In this document: one piece after another, positions 36,901 to 48,560 of the stretch
How the letters are laid out: each line of letters opens with the position of its first letter
Position numbering within the stretch: position 1 is the stretch's first letter
DNA from: Urechis unicinctus
Taxonomy: Eukaryota > Annelida > Polychaeta > Xenopneusta > Urechidae
Length of the DNA stretch: 64,000 nucleotides
Direction of reading: 5' to 3'
NCBI GenBank assembly: GCA_034190875.2
Contig: CM067355.1
Location: 34,809,777-34,873,776 of the forward strand
Translations under genes and position numbers: made by a program
The notes under the pieces: model-generated
The model's database searches: none
What the model was told of the DNA's origin: nothing
Seen by the model: only the letters and a program-made list of their open reading frames with translations

Positions 36901-37570
36901 GTAAGGTTTCATACCAAATAATAAGAATTTTCTAAGGATCTAACAACACAAGAAATGTTGATACAATTTGGCCACCTGCAATTATTAATGTAATAACCAA
37001 AACATTTAAGATTGAACACATTCATTTTTGTTTCCACAAAATAATTATAAAAACAAATTGTATGCAGTAACACAAAAAAAGTATACCAAGAGATTCTGTG
37101 AACTGTTTGCAAGTTGGCAGTTCAAGGTCAGTTCCAGGTTCCAGCACAGTTTCCACCTTTTTCTTCTGGGCGACATTTTGGAGCACGCCTCTTGCTTCCT
37201 ACCATTGGTGGTGTATTGCTCATATTCACAATGGTAGGACGAGCATATTTGGGTATCTTAAAACAAATATAAAAAGAACAATCTGAAAAGTAACCACAAG
37301 CATGTATACAGAAGTTGTTTTCATATCATGAGTGGTTTTTCATTGTAATAGCATAATGCAACTACTGGTAAAAAAATAATCAAGATGGACTACCAACACA
37401 GAATCCCAGTGTACCCAAACCTAAAATGTAATCAGCAAAGAATTTTTCTCCTTCACACTCATGAGTCCTCAAAGTGGTCCTGACACACCCTACAGTTGTT
37501 GTACAGGTAGGTGGCCGACTTGTTCCTCAAATCATCCCGGCGAAGGTTATTCACCAACAACTTGCATCTG
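33925..37570 (-). pseudogene. THAP/P-element-type transposase, decayed
   Basis: Minus-strand, multi-exon remnant of a P-element (THAP9-like) transposase. From the N-terminus: part of a THAP zinc domain (NLRRDDLRNKSATYL, CRVCQDHFE, about 37450-37560), the THAP end (ARPTI, about 37240), FLSPSQLHFVMAQVRMS (about 36030), LVSIDEMAIKEGVSYDKH (about 35760), MYDPSHLEKSMRNNL (about 35400), TAAFCEQMDQLVNTFNS (about 35050), FLLTNRFNQDCLENMFTIIR (about 34650) and AYIGGYIVKKL with a CxxC (about 34180). Several exon edges keep GT-AG sites. In-frame stops occur at 36073-36075, 35974-35976 and 34586-34588, and frame changes near 35870 and 34940. The gene is clearly dead. Introns near 36.2-37.0 kb are very AT-rich. 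The family's DNA-cutting role is known; this copy cannot perform it. Confidence 0.88.
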
Positions 37571-38460
37571 AAAAAAAAAGAATAATGAACTATAATTGAC
37601 TCCATTACACACTACAAATTGATATATATAAGATACACATTTACCTGACCAGGTGATACCCGGCCATCACTTGAAGAAATTAAAGTGTCCACAAAGATTA
37701 CAATTCGGAAGGCTGGGAACGGGGGGAAGGGGTGCTGACAAAGGTAGAAGAGAGGTGGGATTACTGTAATACTTCTAGTAATCAAATCAAATTGACCCCC
37801 CCAACACACACAAGGTTCATAGATATAAATAACTTGTCCCATAATAAATCCCATCCTCGAATTGGGTCAATACCAAGATACAATTTTCATTAGCAACACC
37901 ATGCAACAAGTATATCACAACATAAACAGTTGGTGCACAAGGATTAACCTTGAAGTAATGGTAAAGTTATCGTACTATCGCTCAAAACCACAACATACAA
38001 CAATTGAATTTCCCGGGGAATTTTACACAATGAGAATCGATCCAAGGCACTTTAACCAAATAAATACCTTCTTTCATCTTTTGGTAAACGAATGTCTGTG
38101 CCATTTTCGGGAATGGGAGTGCGCTCGGCTGGCGTCCATGGTGCAGAGAATGGTTTAAAGTGACGCACCGCTTGGAGCGCCACTAGAGCATTGTGTCACA
38201 CGGAATAGACAGGGAATCGGATACGTCTAGTAGTATATTTGATACAACCGCAGGTACGTACGAGCAATCTGATATGTAAACTGCATGTTTAAGAAACATA
38301 ATGGTAGCTTCACCTAAGTTCCGAACGTGTAAGTGATCAGCGCACAACCGCACCTGCATCTGTCTGATGTCCGATGAAAACCAATATACGTGTTTTTGAT
38401 GTAAAGCTGTACGTTCAAGTGGTTTTTTATGTATCAATCATCATTACACGTTCATCTCAC
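37571..38460. other. No gene recognised
   Basis: May include the upstream end of the P-type element and the region before the secreted-peptide gene. No first THAP half-exon (CxxxC plus FxxFP) was found here, so the transposase N-terminus is missing or beyond recognition. Confidence 0.35.
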
Positions 38461-38472
38461 CTATATATAAAA
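38461..38472 (+). promoter_or_regulatory. TATA-like element upstream of the secreted-peptide gene
   Basis: ctatatataaaaaa at about 38461-38474, with a second candidate gtatataaat at 38509-38518. Either could drive a short 5' leader exon spliced to the acceptor at 38735. Confidence 0.35.
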
Positions 38473-38748
38473 AATTATGGAATTACTAGTCGTTCAATTT
38501 TGTCGGTGGTATATAAATCATATCTCACATATGGTATTTAATCTACAATACACAGTCGAATCTCCCTTATCCATATTTCAAATTCGGGTTCAACTGTTCC
38601 AGTAGAAGAATTTCCAATACTTCCCATGTCCAATGTATACCACTTACGCGGTGACACCACTATTACCATTACTTTTGTTCAGTCGCCTGAAAGAGGTGAC
38701 TTTGGGATTATTTTCTCATATGTATTTTTTTTCAGAACATTGACAGAT

Positions 38749-38949
38749 ATGCAGGCATCTAAGATACTTCTCATTCTCACAATTGTCGTACTAGTCACGA
38801 CACAAAACATCATTGCCTCAGACGATCACACCAGTCCTCTCGACAAATGCCGCGTAAAATGTTACAGCGAAACCAGTGGATCAGTCAACAGGGCTTGCAT
38901 GGATAAGTGTGTTGCAAAAATCAGCGAAACTAGCTCAGATTCTGACTAA
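38749..38949 (+). CDS. Small secreted four-cysteine peptide
   Basis: A 66-residue ORF with a clear signal peptide (MQASKILLILTIVVLVTTQN) and a short mature part of about 42 residues. The mature part has four cysteines at 34, 38, 50 and 54, i.e. C-x3-C-x11-C-x3-C, and a serine/aspartate-rich tail. Paired C-x3-C motifs separated by 10 to 15 residues are the signature of disulfide-stapled helical hairpins. The start was chosen because it gives the signal peptide and lies just after a good acceptor (atttttttttcag at 38735). The stop is followed by a donor (cag|gtaagc at about 38969) and an acceptor (tgttgcag at about 39060), so there is a 3' UTR intron, then AATAAA at 39131. This complete gene layout supports a real, expressed host gene. 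Function unknown: hormone, antimicrobial or other secreted peptide are all possible. Confidence 0.7.
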   Translation: MQASKILLILTIVVLVTTQNIIASDDHTSPLDKCRVKCYSETSGSVNRACMDKCVAKISETSSDSD

Positions 38950-39130
38950 CGTTCTACTCCTGCATACAGGTAAGCATTATATGACACCATTAACCCGAAA
39001 ATCAATCTTCTGCAATGGATACAGGTATTACTTGGGTAACTGATGTACATTATGTTGCAGACTGCTCCATGAACGTTATGCATCAATAAGAACGACATCT
39101 TTGGAGTAACTTTTAACATTATGATGGCAC

Positions 39131-39136
39131 AATAAA
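39131..39136 (+). terminator. AATAAA of the secreted-peptide gene
   Basis: AATAAA about 70 bp into the proposed last exon, which starts after the acceptor at about 39060. Confidence 0.55.
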
Positions 39137-39397
39137 TCTTTCTTTTCGAAAATTGATAATTGACTCATATATGTAATCAAGGTATACCCTTGTATCGTAT
39201 AGATAACCTTGGCTTCATCTCTTATGTGACGTCGTTTTAAACAATCGGCATAGTGTAACTCTCGATTAGCAAAGGTCATGACCAGAAAGATTGATTATAA
39301 ATTACAGTAATCACAACACGTGAGAAAGAATAAACAATATACCCTAACGCAGTTTGAAATGTAGCAAGAAAACCTTACAGTTACAACAATTATACAA

Positions 39398-39436
39398 ATA
39401 TATATCTATATATATATTTAAAGATATATGCATATA

Positions 39437-39483
<47 letters not shown>

Positions 39484-39671
39484 GATATAAATTTATACAT
39501 ATTTGCATATATGTGATAATTTATATATGTGTTTATATATATATATATATATCTATAGAAATATATACATGCATATATAAACATATATATATATATAAAT
39601 ATATATAAACATATATATATATATGCATTTATTGATATATATACATATATATATTTATATAATATATATAT

Positions 39672-39749
<78 letters not shown>

Positions 39750-39767
39750 CATGTATATATATATAGG
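39398..39767. repeat. TA-rich microsatellite block
   Basis: About 370 bp of nearly pure TA dinucleotide with occasional interruptions (atgcata, acata, tttata). ORFs are artefacts. Confidence 0.97.
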
Positions 39768-39900
39768 ATGCCTTCTTGTCATTGCGGTCAGTATAAAGCC
39801 TTAGGATTGCAGGCGATGATGCGTTGATGGGCTGTGGGTATGGATGATGGGCTGCGGGTAATGGTGATGGATGTGGTGAATATGGGAATGGTGCTTAGAG
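39768..39900 (+). repeat. Dispersed repeat, copy shared with 30.4 kb
   Basis: Colinear with 30425-30590 (see that entry). Here it abuts a long TA tract; at 30.4 kb it abuts a 57-bp duplication. Confidence 0.6.
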
Positions 39901-39977
39901 GTCACTCAACATGAACGGTAGAGAAAAGAGAAATAGAGAGAGTGTGTATGTGTGTGTCCATATATATGCATATATTC

Positions 39978-40212
39978 CCCTGATCAACGCAGTAATGCTG
40001 CTAAGCACAAGTAACTATTAACTTCCGCTGCTGAAGGCAGTTATACTGCAAATCAAAGGTCACGTTTATATCTTCCCGATCAACGCAGTAATGCTGCTAA
40101 GTACAAATCACATTGATCTTCCTCGGATCAACCCAGTGAAGCTGCTTAGCACAAGTCACTCTGATCTTCCCCTGATCAATGCATTAATGCTGCTAAGCAC
40201 AAGTCACTATGT
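39978..40212. repeat. Degenerate ~55-bp repeat, related to the 59-60 kb array
   Basis: Four imperfect units with gatcaacgcagtaatgctgc then taagcacaagt. The phrase ctgctaagcacaagt resembles the ctgctaaataagcacaagt core of the 51-bp array at 59.2-60.6 kb, so the two may share origin. Confidence 0.7.
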
Positions 40213-40555
40213 GTTGGATGTTGATGAACTATCATTCATAAGTAACTAACACAGTTAAACCTGGGAAGAACAAAGCTTGGTGTAATCATTCAATATGCCT
40301 GGTTCCTTGTATATATGCTTGAAGAGAATGTACCAGCCACTACAAGCACGCTTTCAGGGCATATGTTTTGAACAGGAGATGTGAATTGACAACTCATAAT
40401 CAACCAATTTCAGTTATCATAGTTTTTTTATATTATGTTTTGTACAAAATACAACAAATGTTTTGACATATGGGACAATAACAATATAGACCCTTTAACA
40501 AAGCAACAGACGTATACATTACTTAGAATCATAGAAATGTGGATATTTGATAGAT
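40213..40555. other. No gene recognised
   Basis: AT-rich stretch upstream of the PIF1-like remnant; Walker A sequence of a helicase was looked for and not found. Confidence 0.35.
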
Positions 40556-40559
40556 CAGC

Positions 40560-41079
40560 ATGAAGGTCCTAGATCAGATCGAGGAGGTCTGTCGCTACAT
40601 CAGACAGAGTGATGATTACTTTGGTGGAATATAAATTGAGCTCAGAGGAGATTTGTAACAGTTGCCCCCAGTGCCAATTAACCTCTACAATGACGGTGGT
40701 ACATTGCACAAAATCCACCAATGAGGCTTCATTTAAGTACAGAGAGTACAGAATTGCTTCGCAAACTGGCACGTCCACTACCGATCACAGCCAGTTCACA
40801 TCAATACCACCAATGTAGAGGTCGACATAAAGATTTCACGCCGCAAAACTTACTGCGAGCAATTCAATGTTTTGAATATACTTGACTCAAAAATCATCAC
40901 GGAATTTGAACTTAGTCAACATTGTGAAGAGGAAACTCAGTGGCGCCAAAATGTGCAGAGGGGTCTCACAAATATAACTGATGCTGCATTTAAATTCTTA
41001 TTGAATGTCGAAGATGTGAAACAAGGTTATGCACAGGTGGAAGCTTATCAGCTGGATGGAGATGAGACAGTTCCTTGAC
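40560..41079 (+). pseudogene. PIF1-like helicase remnant
   Basis: Decayed central part of a PIF1-family DNA helicase. Readable segments are VLDQIEEVCRYIRQSDDYFGGI (split here as two phrases around the Walker B region) at about 40563-40630, QLPPVP with LYNDGGTL at about 40660-40695, and, in another frame, TTNVEVDIKISRRK followed by an open stretch to 41079. The FGG...GDF.QLPPVP pattern is diagnostic of PIF1 relatives; here an in-frame TAA and TGA and frame changes interrupt it. The Walker A part and the C-terminal motifs are missing. Such intronless PIF1-like genes occur both as repeats and as parts of Helitrons; no Helitron Rep motif was seen, so the parent element stays unassigned. Confidence 0.6.
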
Positions 41080-42115
41080 CAAGTAAAGTCAAACAAAAAC
41101 ATTTGCTGCATTTGGGAAGAAATGCATAGCCAAAAATGGCAAAGAACGACCTTGATAACAGTATATGAAAACATAGCGGAAAGATAATTGTGGGTGGTCA
41201 CAAATCAATACAGAAAGGCTCTAGTGGAGAGGCTCGGTAACAAACCAATATCCACCAATAGTGGAAATACAGAAGTCAGGCAAACACAAGTCAGCACAGA
41301 CCAGCCGTTGTGTTTTATCTCTGACAACCAAAACGAGTGTTGGGCTCTCCTTCCCTGAACAACTCCCTAGCACATCTAGTCAAAAAGACACTCCATCCAG
41401 AAAGAGAAAGCCTGCCCACCAAAGGAAATAAGAAGCGAAGGCAGCCAAGACTTAAAACCTCAGCCATGCTGGAAGAGAGGCTTCTCAAGAAGTTTCATTA
41501 AGATAATATATAGCCTTTACAAAGTGTATAATTTGAAATATTTTTGTAGATAAGGTTATTATATAATGGTATATGATTGAAGATAGGATTGATGTGGTGC
41601 AAAAGGTAGAATGTGGTTAAATTCACATGGAAGATAGAGAGATCGAGTATTACGCATGCATACACTTGCAATGGGACTAGTACTGGTTCTTATCTCAAAA
41701 ACTTTGATTTTACCTTTTAATTGTACTTGGTTCGGTTCATTAATGGTCTGTCAGCACTGTAATTTGGAGGCGCAGCTCCACATAGACCAGAGTTACTCTT
41801 CTTTGTCGAATATTAGAACTCATTGGTACAGACCCGCAGTCACATCCTGCTTATTGACTCCGTATTCGACACTGAGAGGCAGTTCTTGGTGAGCGTCGAA
41901 GACCTGATCGAAAGCGTTGTGAACCGACAAGTCGTGATTAAGCAGTACCAGATGGTCCTGATGTTTGCAGGATCCAGGGTGGAATCTGTCTCTGCATGAC
42001 ACCAAGTGAAACGCTGCTACAGGTGTGTCGTGGTGTACAACCAACCACCAGATAACCATCGCTTGTGAGCACCTTAAGGTCAGCACAAATGTCACTGAAC
42101 CTCTCTAGCCACTAG
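41080..42115. other. Possible continuation of the PIF1-like remnant, otherwise unassigned
   Basis: At 41330-41500 a basic, serine-rich translation (LHPERESLPTKGNKKRRQPR) ends with a stop, resembling a protein tail. A 91-codon minus-strand ORF (41820-42095) has no recognised domain and is not called. Confidence 0.3.
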
Positions 42116-42119
42116 AGCA

Positions 42120-43240
42120 GCGATAACGTATTAGAACTGAGGTTATCTTGTCACGAGATCTATAACATAGAAGGACTGAGGTTTTCATGTCACGAGATCT
42201 ATAACATAGAAGGACTGAGGTTTTCATGTCACGAGATCTATAACATAGAAGGACTGAGGTTTTCATGTCACGAGATCTATAACATAGGACTGAGGTTTTC
42301 ATGTCACGAGATCTATAACATAGAAGGACTGAGGTTTTCTTGTCATGAGAGCCATAATGAAGTAGAACTGAGGTTTTCTTTTCATGAGAGCCTTAATGTA
42401 GTTGAACTGAGCTTCTCTTGTCATGAGATCCTAAATGTAGTTGTTTTCATGTCATTAGAGTCTTAAAGTAGGAGCTTGGGAGCATTAATGTAGAACGAAT
42501 GTTTTCTTGTCATAAGAGCATTAATGTAGTTGAACTGATGTTTTCTTGTCATGAGAGCCTTAATAAAGTAGAACTGAGGTTTTCTTGTCATAAGAGCATT
42601 AACGAAGTAGAACTGAGGTTTTCTTGTCATAAGAGCATTAATGTAGTAGAACCGAGGTTTTCTTGTCATAAGAGCATTATTGTAGTTGAACAGATGTTTT
42701 CTTGTCATAAGAGCATTAATGTAGTTGAACTGATGTTTTCTTGTCATAAGAGCATTAAATGAAGTAGAACTGAGGTTTTCTTGCCATAAGAGCATTAATG
42801 TAGTTGAACTGATGTTTTCTTGTCATAAGAGCATTAATGAAGTAGAACTGAGGTTTTCTTGTCATAAGAGCATTAATGAAGTAGAACTGAGGTTTTCTTG
42901 TCATAAGAGCATTAATGTAGTAGAACTGAGGTTTTCTTGTCATTAGAGCATTAGTGTAGTTGAACTGAGGTTTTCTTGTCATAAGAGCATTAATGAAGTA
43001 GAACTGATGTTTTCTTGTCATAAGAGCATTAATGTAGTTGAACTGATGTTTTCTTGTCATAAGAGCATTTATGAAGTAGAACTGATGTTTTCTTGTCATA
43101 AGAGCATTAATGTAGTTGAACTGATGTTTTCTTGTCATAAGAGCATTAATGTAGTTGAACTGATGTTTTCTTGTCACGACAGCCTTAATAAAGTAGAACT
43201 GAGGTTTTCTTGTCATGAGAGCCTTAATGTAGAAAATTTG
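42120..43240. repeat. 39-bp minisatellite, about 28 copies, two subfamilies
   Basis: Units of 39 bp. The first ~5 copies (42140-42340) are of the form gaggttttcatgtcacgaga plus tctataacatagaagg; the rest read gatgttttcttgtcataaga plus gcattaatgtagttgaact. 39 is divisible by three, so both strands carry open frames (FSCHKSINVVEL on +, NALMTRKHQFNYI on -). The order of variants tgatg/tgagg and gtagttg/gaagtag along the array is irregular. Confidence 0.97.
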
Positions 43241-44215
43241 ACCCGCGATACAGGTCACAATTTATGAAATTTTTGGGAATTTGTTTATTAAATCGTTAGG
43301 CATCCATAATGCGCAGAGCCGAGAGGTTTCACCTGAAACTCAGGTCTAGGTGGTCGAAAAAGTGAAAATTAGTATCTCTAATAGCTCCATTAATAATGGT
43401 CGGATTGTTACAAATGTATATCATTGTGTAGCTCATTAGCTTTTCTAATATATATGGACACATGTGGACATCGAAGCAACAGTTTTCTCAAGCGCCTTAG
43501 GTCGATGTCGATGGTAACAAAAATAGGCTCACGCGTTCTCTGCGTAAGTTGTATCCTAAGATATCATGGATGTCGATGACGTCACTTTCGGTTACAAAAG
43601 CATCAAAGTTATCAAAAAATGACACAAGTTCAATGATCAATACGTCCACGCTTTATAATTAGATTTTGAAGCAGCTGACATATTCTGAAAGTGAAATGTA
43701 ATTGAAATTTTTGGTTAATATATGTTATTGTAAATAAAGCCCCCTTTAATATATTATATTGATGAAGTCATTTTGGGCCGATATTGTGATTTACAAAACT
43801 TCCTGATACAGTTCTCCTATGTATTTATGGGCCTCTTGCGTTTAACATTGGTTTGCTTCTGACTCAATGTTTGTTACCTTTTTGTATCTCGCGATACAGA
43901 GCGCAATTTCTTAAATATTTTTATAATTACTTCTTTTAGATTGAAGGTGTCAAAGATCTGCAGAACCTAAAGGTTTTATTTGGACATTTTAACATTGGTA
44001 AGCTTCTAAATAAATGTTTGTTATTTTTTTTTGTTTCTCGATATATGTCGCAATTTTGAACATACTTCGAATCTTTTTGTCAAATGGAAGATGAAATTTA
44101 TGCGCAGAACCGAGAGGTTTTGTTTTTACCTTGACCTTAAACTAAGGTCATGGTCATCGATAATGAGCAAATCTTAATTACAGAATATGGTCTGATCGTT
44201 ATAAACTTTACATGA
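43236..44215. repeat. Dispersed CGATACAG repeat family, block 1
   Basis: At least three diverged units, each containing ctcgcgatacag...gcaattt, then tgcgcagaaccgagaggttt, and in the best unit (44030-44190) accttgaccttaaac-taaggtcatggtc. A second part, cctgatacagttc plus tatgggcctcttg, lies at 43800-43840. The same parts recur at 45790-46335. Confidence 0.7.
43844..43896 (+). repeat. 53-bp perfect inverted repeat, arm 1
   Basis: Exact reverse complement of 44354-44406. Belongs to the dispersed repeat block and runs into its cgatacag phrase. Confidence 0.96.
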
Positions 44216-44238
44216 TGCTGTAAATTGTAAATTGTCTC

Positions 44239-45015
<777 letters not shown>

Positions 45016-45019
45016 TATT

Positions 45020-45400
45020 CAGGATAAGAACTGTACCCAGGGTTACAACTGTAACCAAGGCAGCAACTGTACCCAGGGTTACAATCGTATCAATGGCAAC
45101 ACCTGCACAAAGGGTAACAACTTTTAATTAGGGTAATAACTATATCGACCAAACAATAATACATCCAGTGTAGCAACTATAATAATAAATCCTTCTTCAC
45201 CAGAGTCACAATCGTACCAAATGTACGGAGGGTAGCAACTGTTTAGAGTAGTATCTCTACCCAATGTACCAACTTTATTACATTTAACGAGTGTGGCAAG
45301 GGCAACAACTGCACAACAACAAAATCCAATGTTATACCTGTACCAAGGATAACAATTGTACACGATAAAATAACTGTGCCAAGTATAGCAGATGTCCGAG
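45020..45400. repeat. Highly degenerate ~20-27-bp repeat
   Basis: Recurring cagggttacaactgtaccca-like phrases (aacaactgtacc, gggtagcaactgt) at irregular 20-27-bp spacing; an old array. Confidence 0.7.
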
Positions 45401-45789
45401 CGCAGAGGCTGTACTAACGATATTGTACTTGTTATTTTTCGCTATTTTTATGCCTATTGTGTGATGTGTTTTAGCAGTGGAAAGGATATACGAAACAATT
45501 TAGTTTATTACAAGTTAGTGTCAACTAACAATTGCTGCGTGTTATTATAAGGAAAGAGATAATCCTCTTAGCAAAGCTATCACCAATTTGATAAAGCTCC
45601 TTGAATAAAGGGCCACTTGAGAGTACAAATATTCAGTGCACTGCTTATCCGGTGTTGAATGGAATTGAGCATACATTGAATGAGTTAGAAGAGTTGCTGA
45701 CACCTTAAGAAATGCCATTAAAATTTCTTCATTTTCATTTATACGAAACAAAATTACTGGTGACAATCTGAAGTGCCATTAACCATGCA

Positions 45790-46335
45790 TCTCCGGCTGA
45801 AAACGTTTTATTGAACCATTATAACAAGTGTATTTTGTTTAAGGAAAACTAAATAAATGTTTTAAATTTTATTTTGTCTCGCGACACAGGTGGCAATTTT
45901 TAACATATTTTCGAATATTTAAAACAATAGAATGTGTAATTCATGCGCAGCACCCAGAGGTGTAATTTTGACCTTGTTTTGTCGTTAAGGATTTTTGTCT
46001 TGTTATACAGATCGCAATTTTCAAGATATTTTCGAAATATTTTTTTCTATTTTCTAACCATCGTTTTCCCCTTGACCTCAAATCAAGTTCAAGATCATCA
46101 AAAGAAATTTTAAAACAATAATATATCCATGGTGATTTGTTCAATCGTAACAAGTGTTGCATATTATGGAAGTCTATCTCAATTGTAAACTTTTAGAAAT
46201 AAATGTAATTGTTTCCCCATTCGTCCCAAAAATTTAAAATCCATAATAACTTGGGTTACTACGAGCCGATTTTCCTGATACAGTTCGAAAAGTTCTTCCA
46301 TATACCCATGGGCCTCTTGTATTAAACATTGCTAA
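45790..46335. repeat. Dispersed CGATACAG repeat family, block 2
   Basis: Two further units: tctcgcgacacagg-tggcaattttt with atgcgcagcacccagaggt (45875-45965), and ttgttatacagatcgcaatt with ttgacctcaaatcaagttc (46005-46110). They are followed by the cctgatacagttc and catgggcctcttgtatt parts at 46270-46325. Confidence 0.65.
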
Positions 46336-46389
46336 GTTGCATGTATTCAAGCCCAGCAGTGCAGAGTCACTTGTTCGCACATAACTACG

Positions 46390-46625
46390 CTCTGATGACA
46401 CTAAGCATACAGCAGGCATTAATTATGCTCAGGTGACACTAACCATAGAGCTGGCAGTAACTACGTTCTGATGACACTAAGCATAGAGCTGGCAGTAACT
46501 ACGCTCTGATGACACTAAGCATACAGCAGGCAGTAACTACGCTCTGATGACACTAACCATAGAGCTGGCAGTAACTACGCTCTGATGACACTAAGCATAC
46601 AGCAGGCAGTAACTATGCTGTAACT
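46390..46625. repeat. 38-bp minisatellite, about 6 copies
   Basis: Units of ctgatgacactaagcatag plus agctggcagtaactacgct, with cagcagg/gctgg alternation. Confidence 0.93.
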
Positions 46626-46894
46626 ATGTTACTTAACATGCACCGATAACCTATACCCAGCTCAGCAACACCATGCTTTATTAAGAGAGTAACAATCTGG
46701 TTGCTCATTCCCTCGATGTTGCTTAAATGTCATTTAATTGTTAAGCACTTAAAACCCAACGTTTATACTGTTTACAGCAATTGTTGGTGACCTTGCCTGG
46801 TATCAGATGAATTACAACATTAACGATATGTGCTGTTTTGTTAATTCGCTTGTTTCAAATGAACATACTATAACACTGTTTTTATCCGCCGAAC

Positions 46895-47060
46895 AATGCA
46901 CCGATTACCCGCTTCATAAGGTGGCACCGATTACCCGCTTCATAAGGTGGCACCGATTACCCGCTGCATAAGGTGGCACCGATTATCTGCTGTATAAAGT
47001 GGCACCGATTACCTGCTGCATTAGGTGGCACCGATTACCTGCTGTATAAGGTGACAATGA
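46895..47060. repeat. 26-bp minisatellite, about 6 copies
   Basis: Units of gcaccgattacccgcttcat plus aaggtg, ending about 100 bp left of the Kolobok target duplication. Confidence 0.93.
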
Positions 47061-47160
47061 CACTCAAAACCTATGTGCTGTGTAAGTGGTGTTTGTTGGG
47101 CAGATTTGAAATGCACATAAGAGGCCAAAATTAGCCACAGACAGATCAGTTGGCGGTTAC

Positions 47161-47164
47161 TTAA
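47161..47164. repeat. TTAA target-site duplication, left
   Basis: TTAA immediately outside the left terminal inverted repeat; matches 52178-52181. Confidence 0.85.
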
Positions 47165-47477
47165 AGGTCAACTTCAACGATTTTCATCATTTCTTTATTT
47201 TGTGTTTCAAAATGAAGATTAATAACTCATTAACCAACGGGTACTCATAATTCATTGCACCGCTATGCATAACTACTAAAAATCCACCGATAAGGTTCCA
47301 CTCGGAAGAAAATACGAAGCCATCTTCTCGATGCCATTTTGCCTCAGTTGGCCGCTAGGGGCAGGTTGCGTGACGTCATTCCTGCTGCGAGGCCTCAGAA
47401 AGAATTTGACAGCGATCGAGCGAGCGAAGCGAAAAGCGATTGTTTGGATTTTAGTATTACACTGTTTTTAAATGAAG

Positions 47478-48560
47478 CCATGTCGTCTTCTGATGAAAAT
47501 TACGAGGCCCCATAGCATAAAATTGGGGCAAATTATGTCCATGACTATTATTTGAGACAATACGGACGGGAGTTGAAAAATCCAAGTCACACTTCGAAAT
47601 GACACCGGGAGCTCTAACTCGCTTCGGATGAAGAATCCACAAAAGATTTCGACGAATGGTGAGTTTAAGAATACCCTTCCCCAGCTTTATTGAACTACGT
47701 TAACTGGTAAAAAATAATCGTTAGTATCAATTACCCAATAGATTTACACATTCTGTAAGTTGAGGATGGTATGTTGACAGATGTAACTATTACAACAGAT
47801 AGAACTTGGCTAGTGAATGTAGCTTTGCCATTGTACCCTCAGCACATTAAACATTTTTGACAGATGATTACATGCAGTATATAAAGTATTTTCCTGTTAT
47901 ATTCAGTCAGCACTGCATCCCAATGGACGAAGCCAGAGTGTGCATCAGAGGTTTGGAGAGAGTGATGGCTATAACAGAGGAATGGACATGCATCACCAAG
48001 CAGCCAAGATTCCTGGCAAACTGCCTGAATAAAATGTGCTGGAAGCTTCCAAATTTGAATCTATTCAAATGGATGGACCTGTTGGAGATGAGGTCTCTAC
48101 AATGAGTAAGTTAGCCATTATTGCTACCAAAAAGGACGGTTTGAGGTTGAACAATCATATTTATTACTAAGGGAACATCAATCCCGCTGTGTAAAACATT
48201 CAGTGTTCATATTGATAAACTACAATATATTTCACATAGCCAAGAATAAATAAAACCATTAACATGAAATCCAGAGGCAGAGCTTACAATTACAAAGTGA
48301 GGGAATGGTTGACAAATGACAATTGTTTTTTTAACTATGCAACTTATTTCAAAACCATAGACAACTTATTGACATATTGCTTCTGATAATTCAGGTATCT
48401 AGCCTACCGCCAGTTTACATTATGGATATGGCACAGACTGGGCAAAAGAAACAGAAAAGTGCTGGCAGGAGTGGAAGATTACTTGGTCAGGTTAAATCTA
48501 CACCTGTGAGCACCTACGAGAAGATCCTTTGCAGGTTTCTCGTACTGGGAGGCAATAGGA
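47478..48560 (+). pseudogene. Second Kolobok gene, P2X7-like cytoplasmic zinc domain, decayed
   Basis: Plus-strand gene convergent with the transposase. Exon 1 (about 47478-47660) reads MSSSDENYEAP and then continues past in-frame TAG, TGA and TAA codons to KDFDEW and a donor-like ggtgagtt. Exon 2 (about 47862-48115), after an acceptor tttttgacag, reads HCIPMDEARVCIRGLERV and CITKQPRFLANCLN, ending at a strong donor gagtaagt. Exon 3 (from 48395), after attcag, reads YLAYRQFTLWIWHRLGKRNR. The CIT...F...CL and AYRQF.LW order matches the zinc-binding cytoplasmic domain of P2X7 (CIT, then AYR...W). Such domains also occur alone in many invertebrate proteins. The copy is dead in exon 1 and has a frame change within exon 2. 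Its 3' end overlaps the last transposase exon on the other strand. Confidence 0.6.

Noticed and set aside
41820-42095. 91-codon minus-strand ORF
   Set aside because: No recognisable family and it starts at the edge of a minisatellite; not enough support.
42463-43267. ORFs with FSCHKSIN and ALMTRKHQF repeats
   Set aside because: 39-bp tandem repeat open on both strands; no start context, no non-repeat domain.
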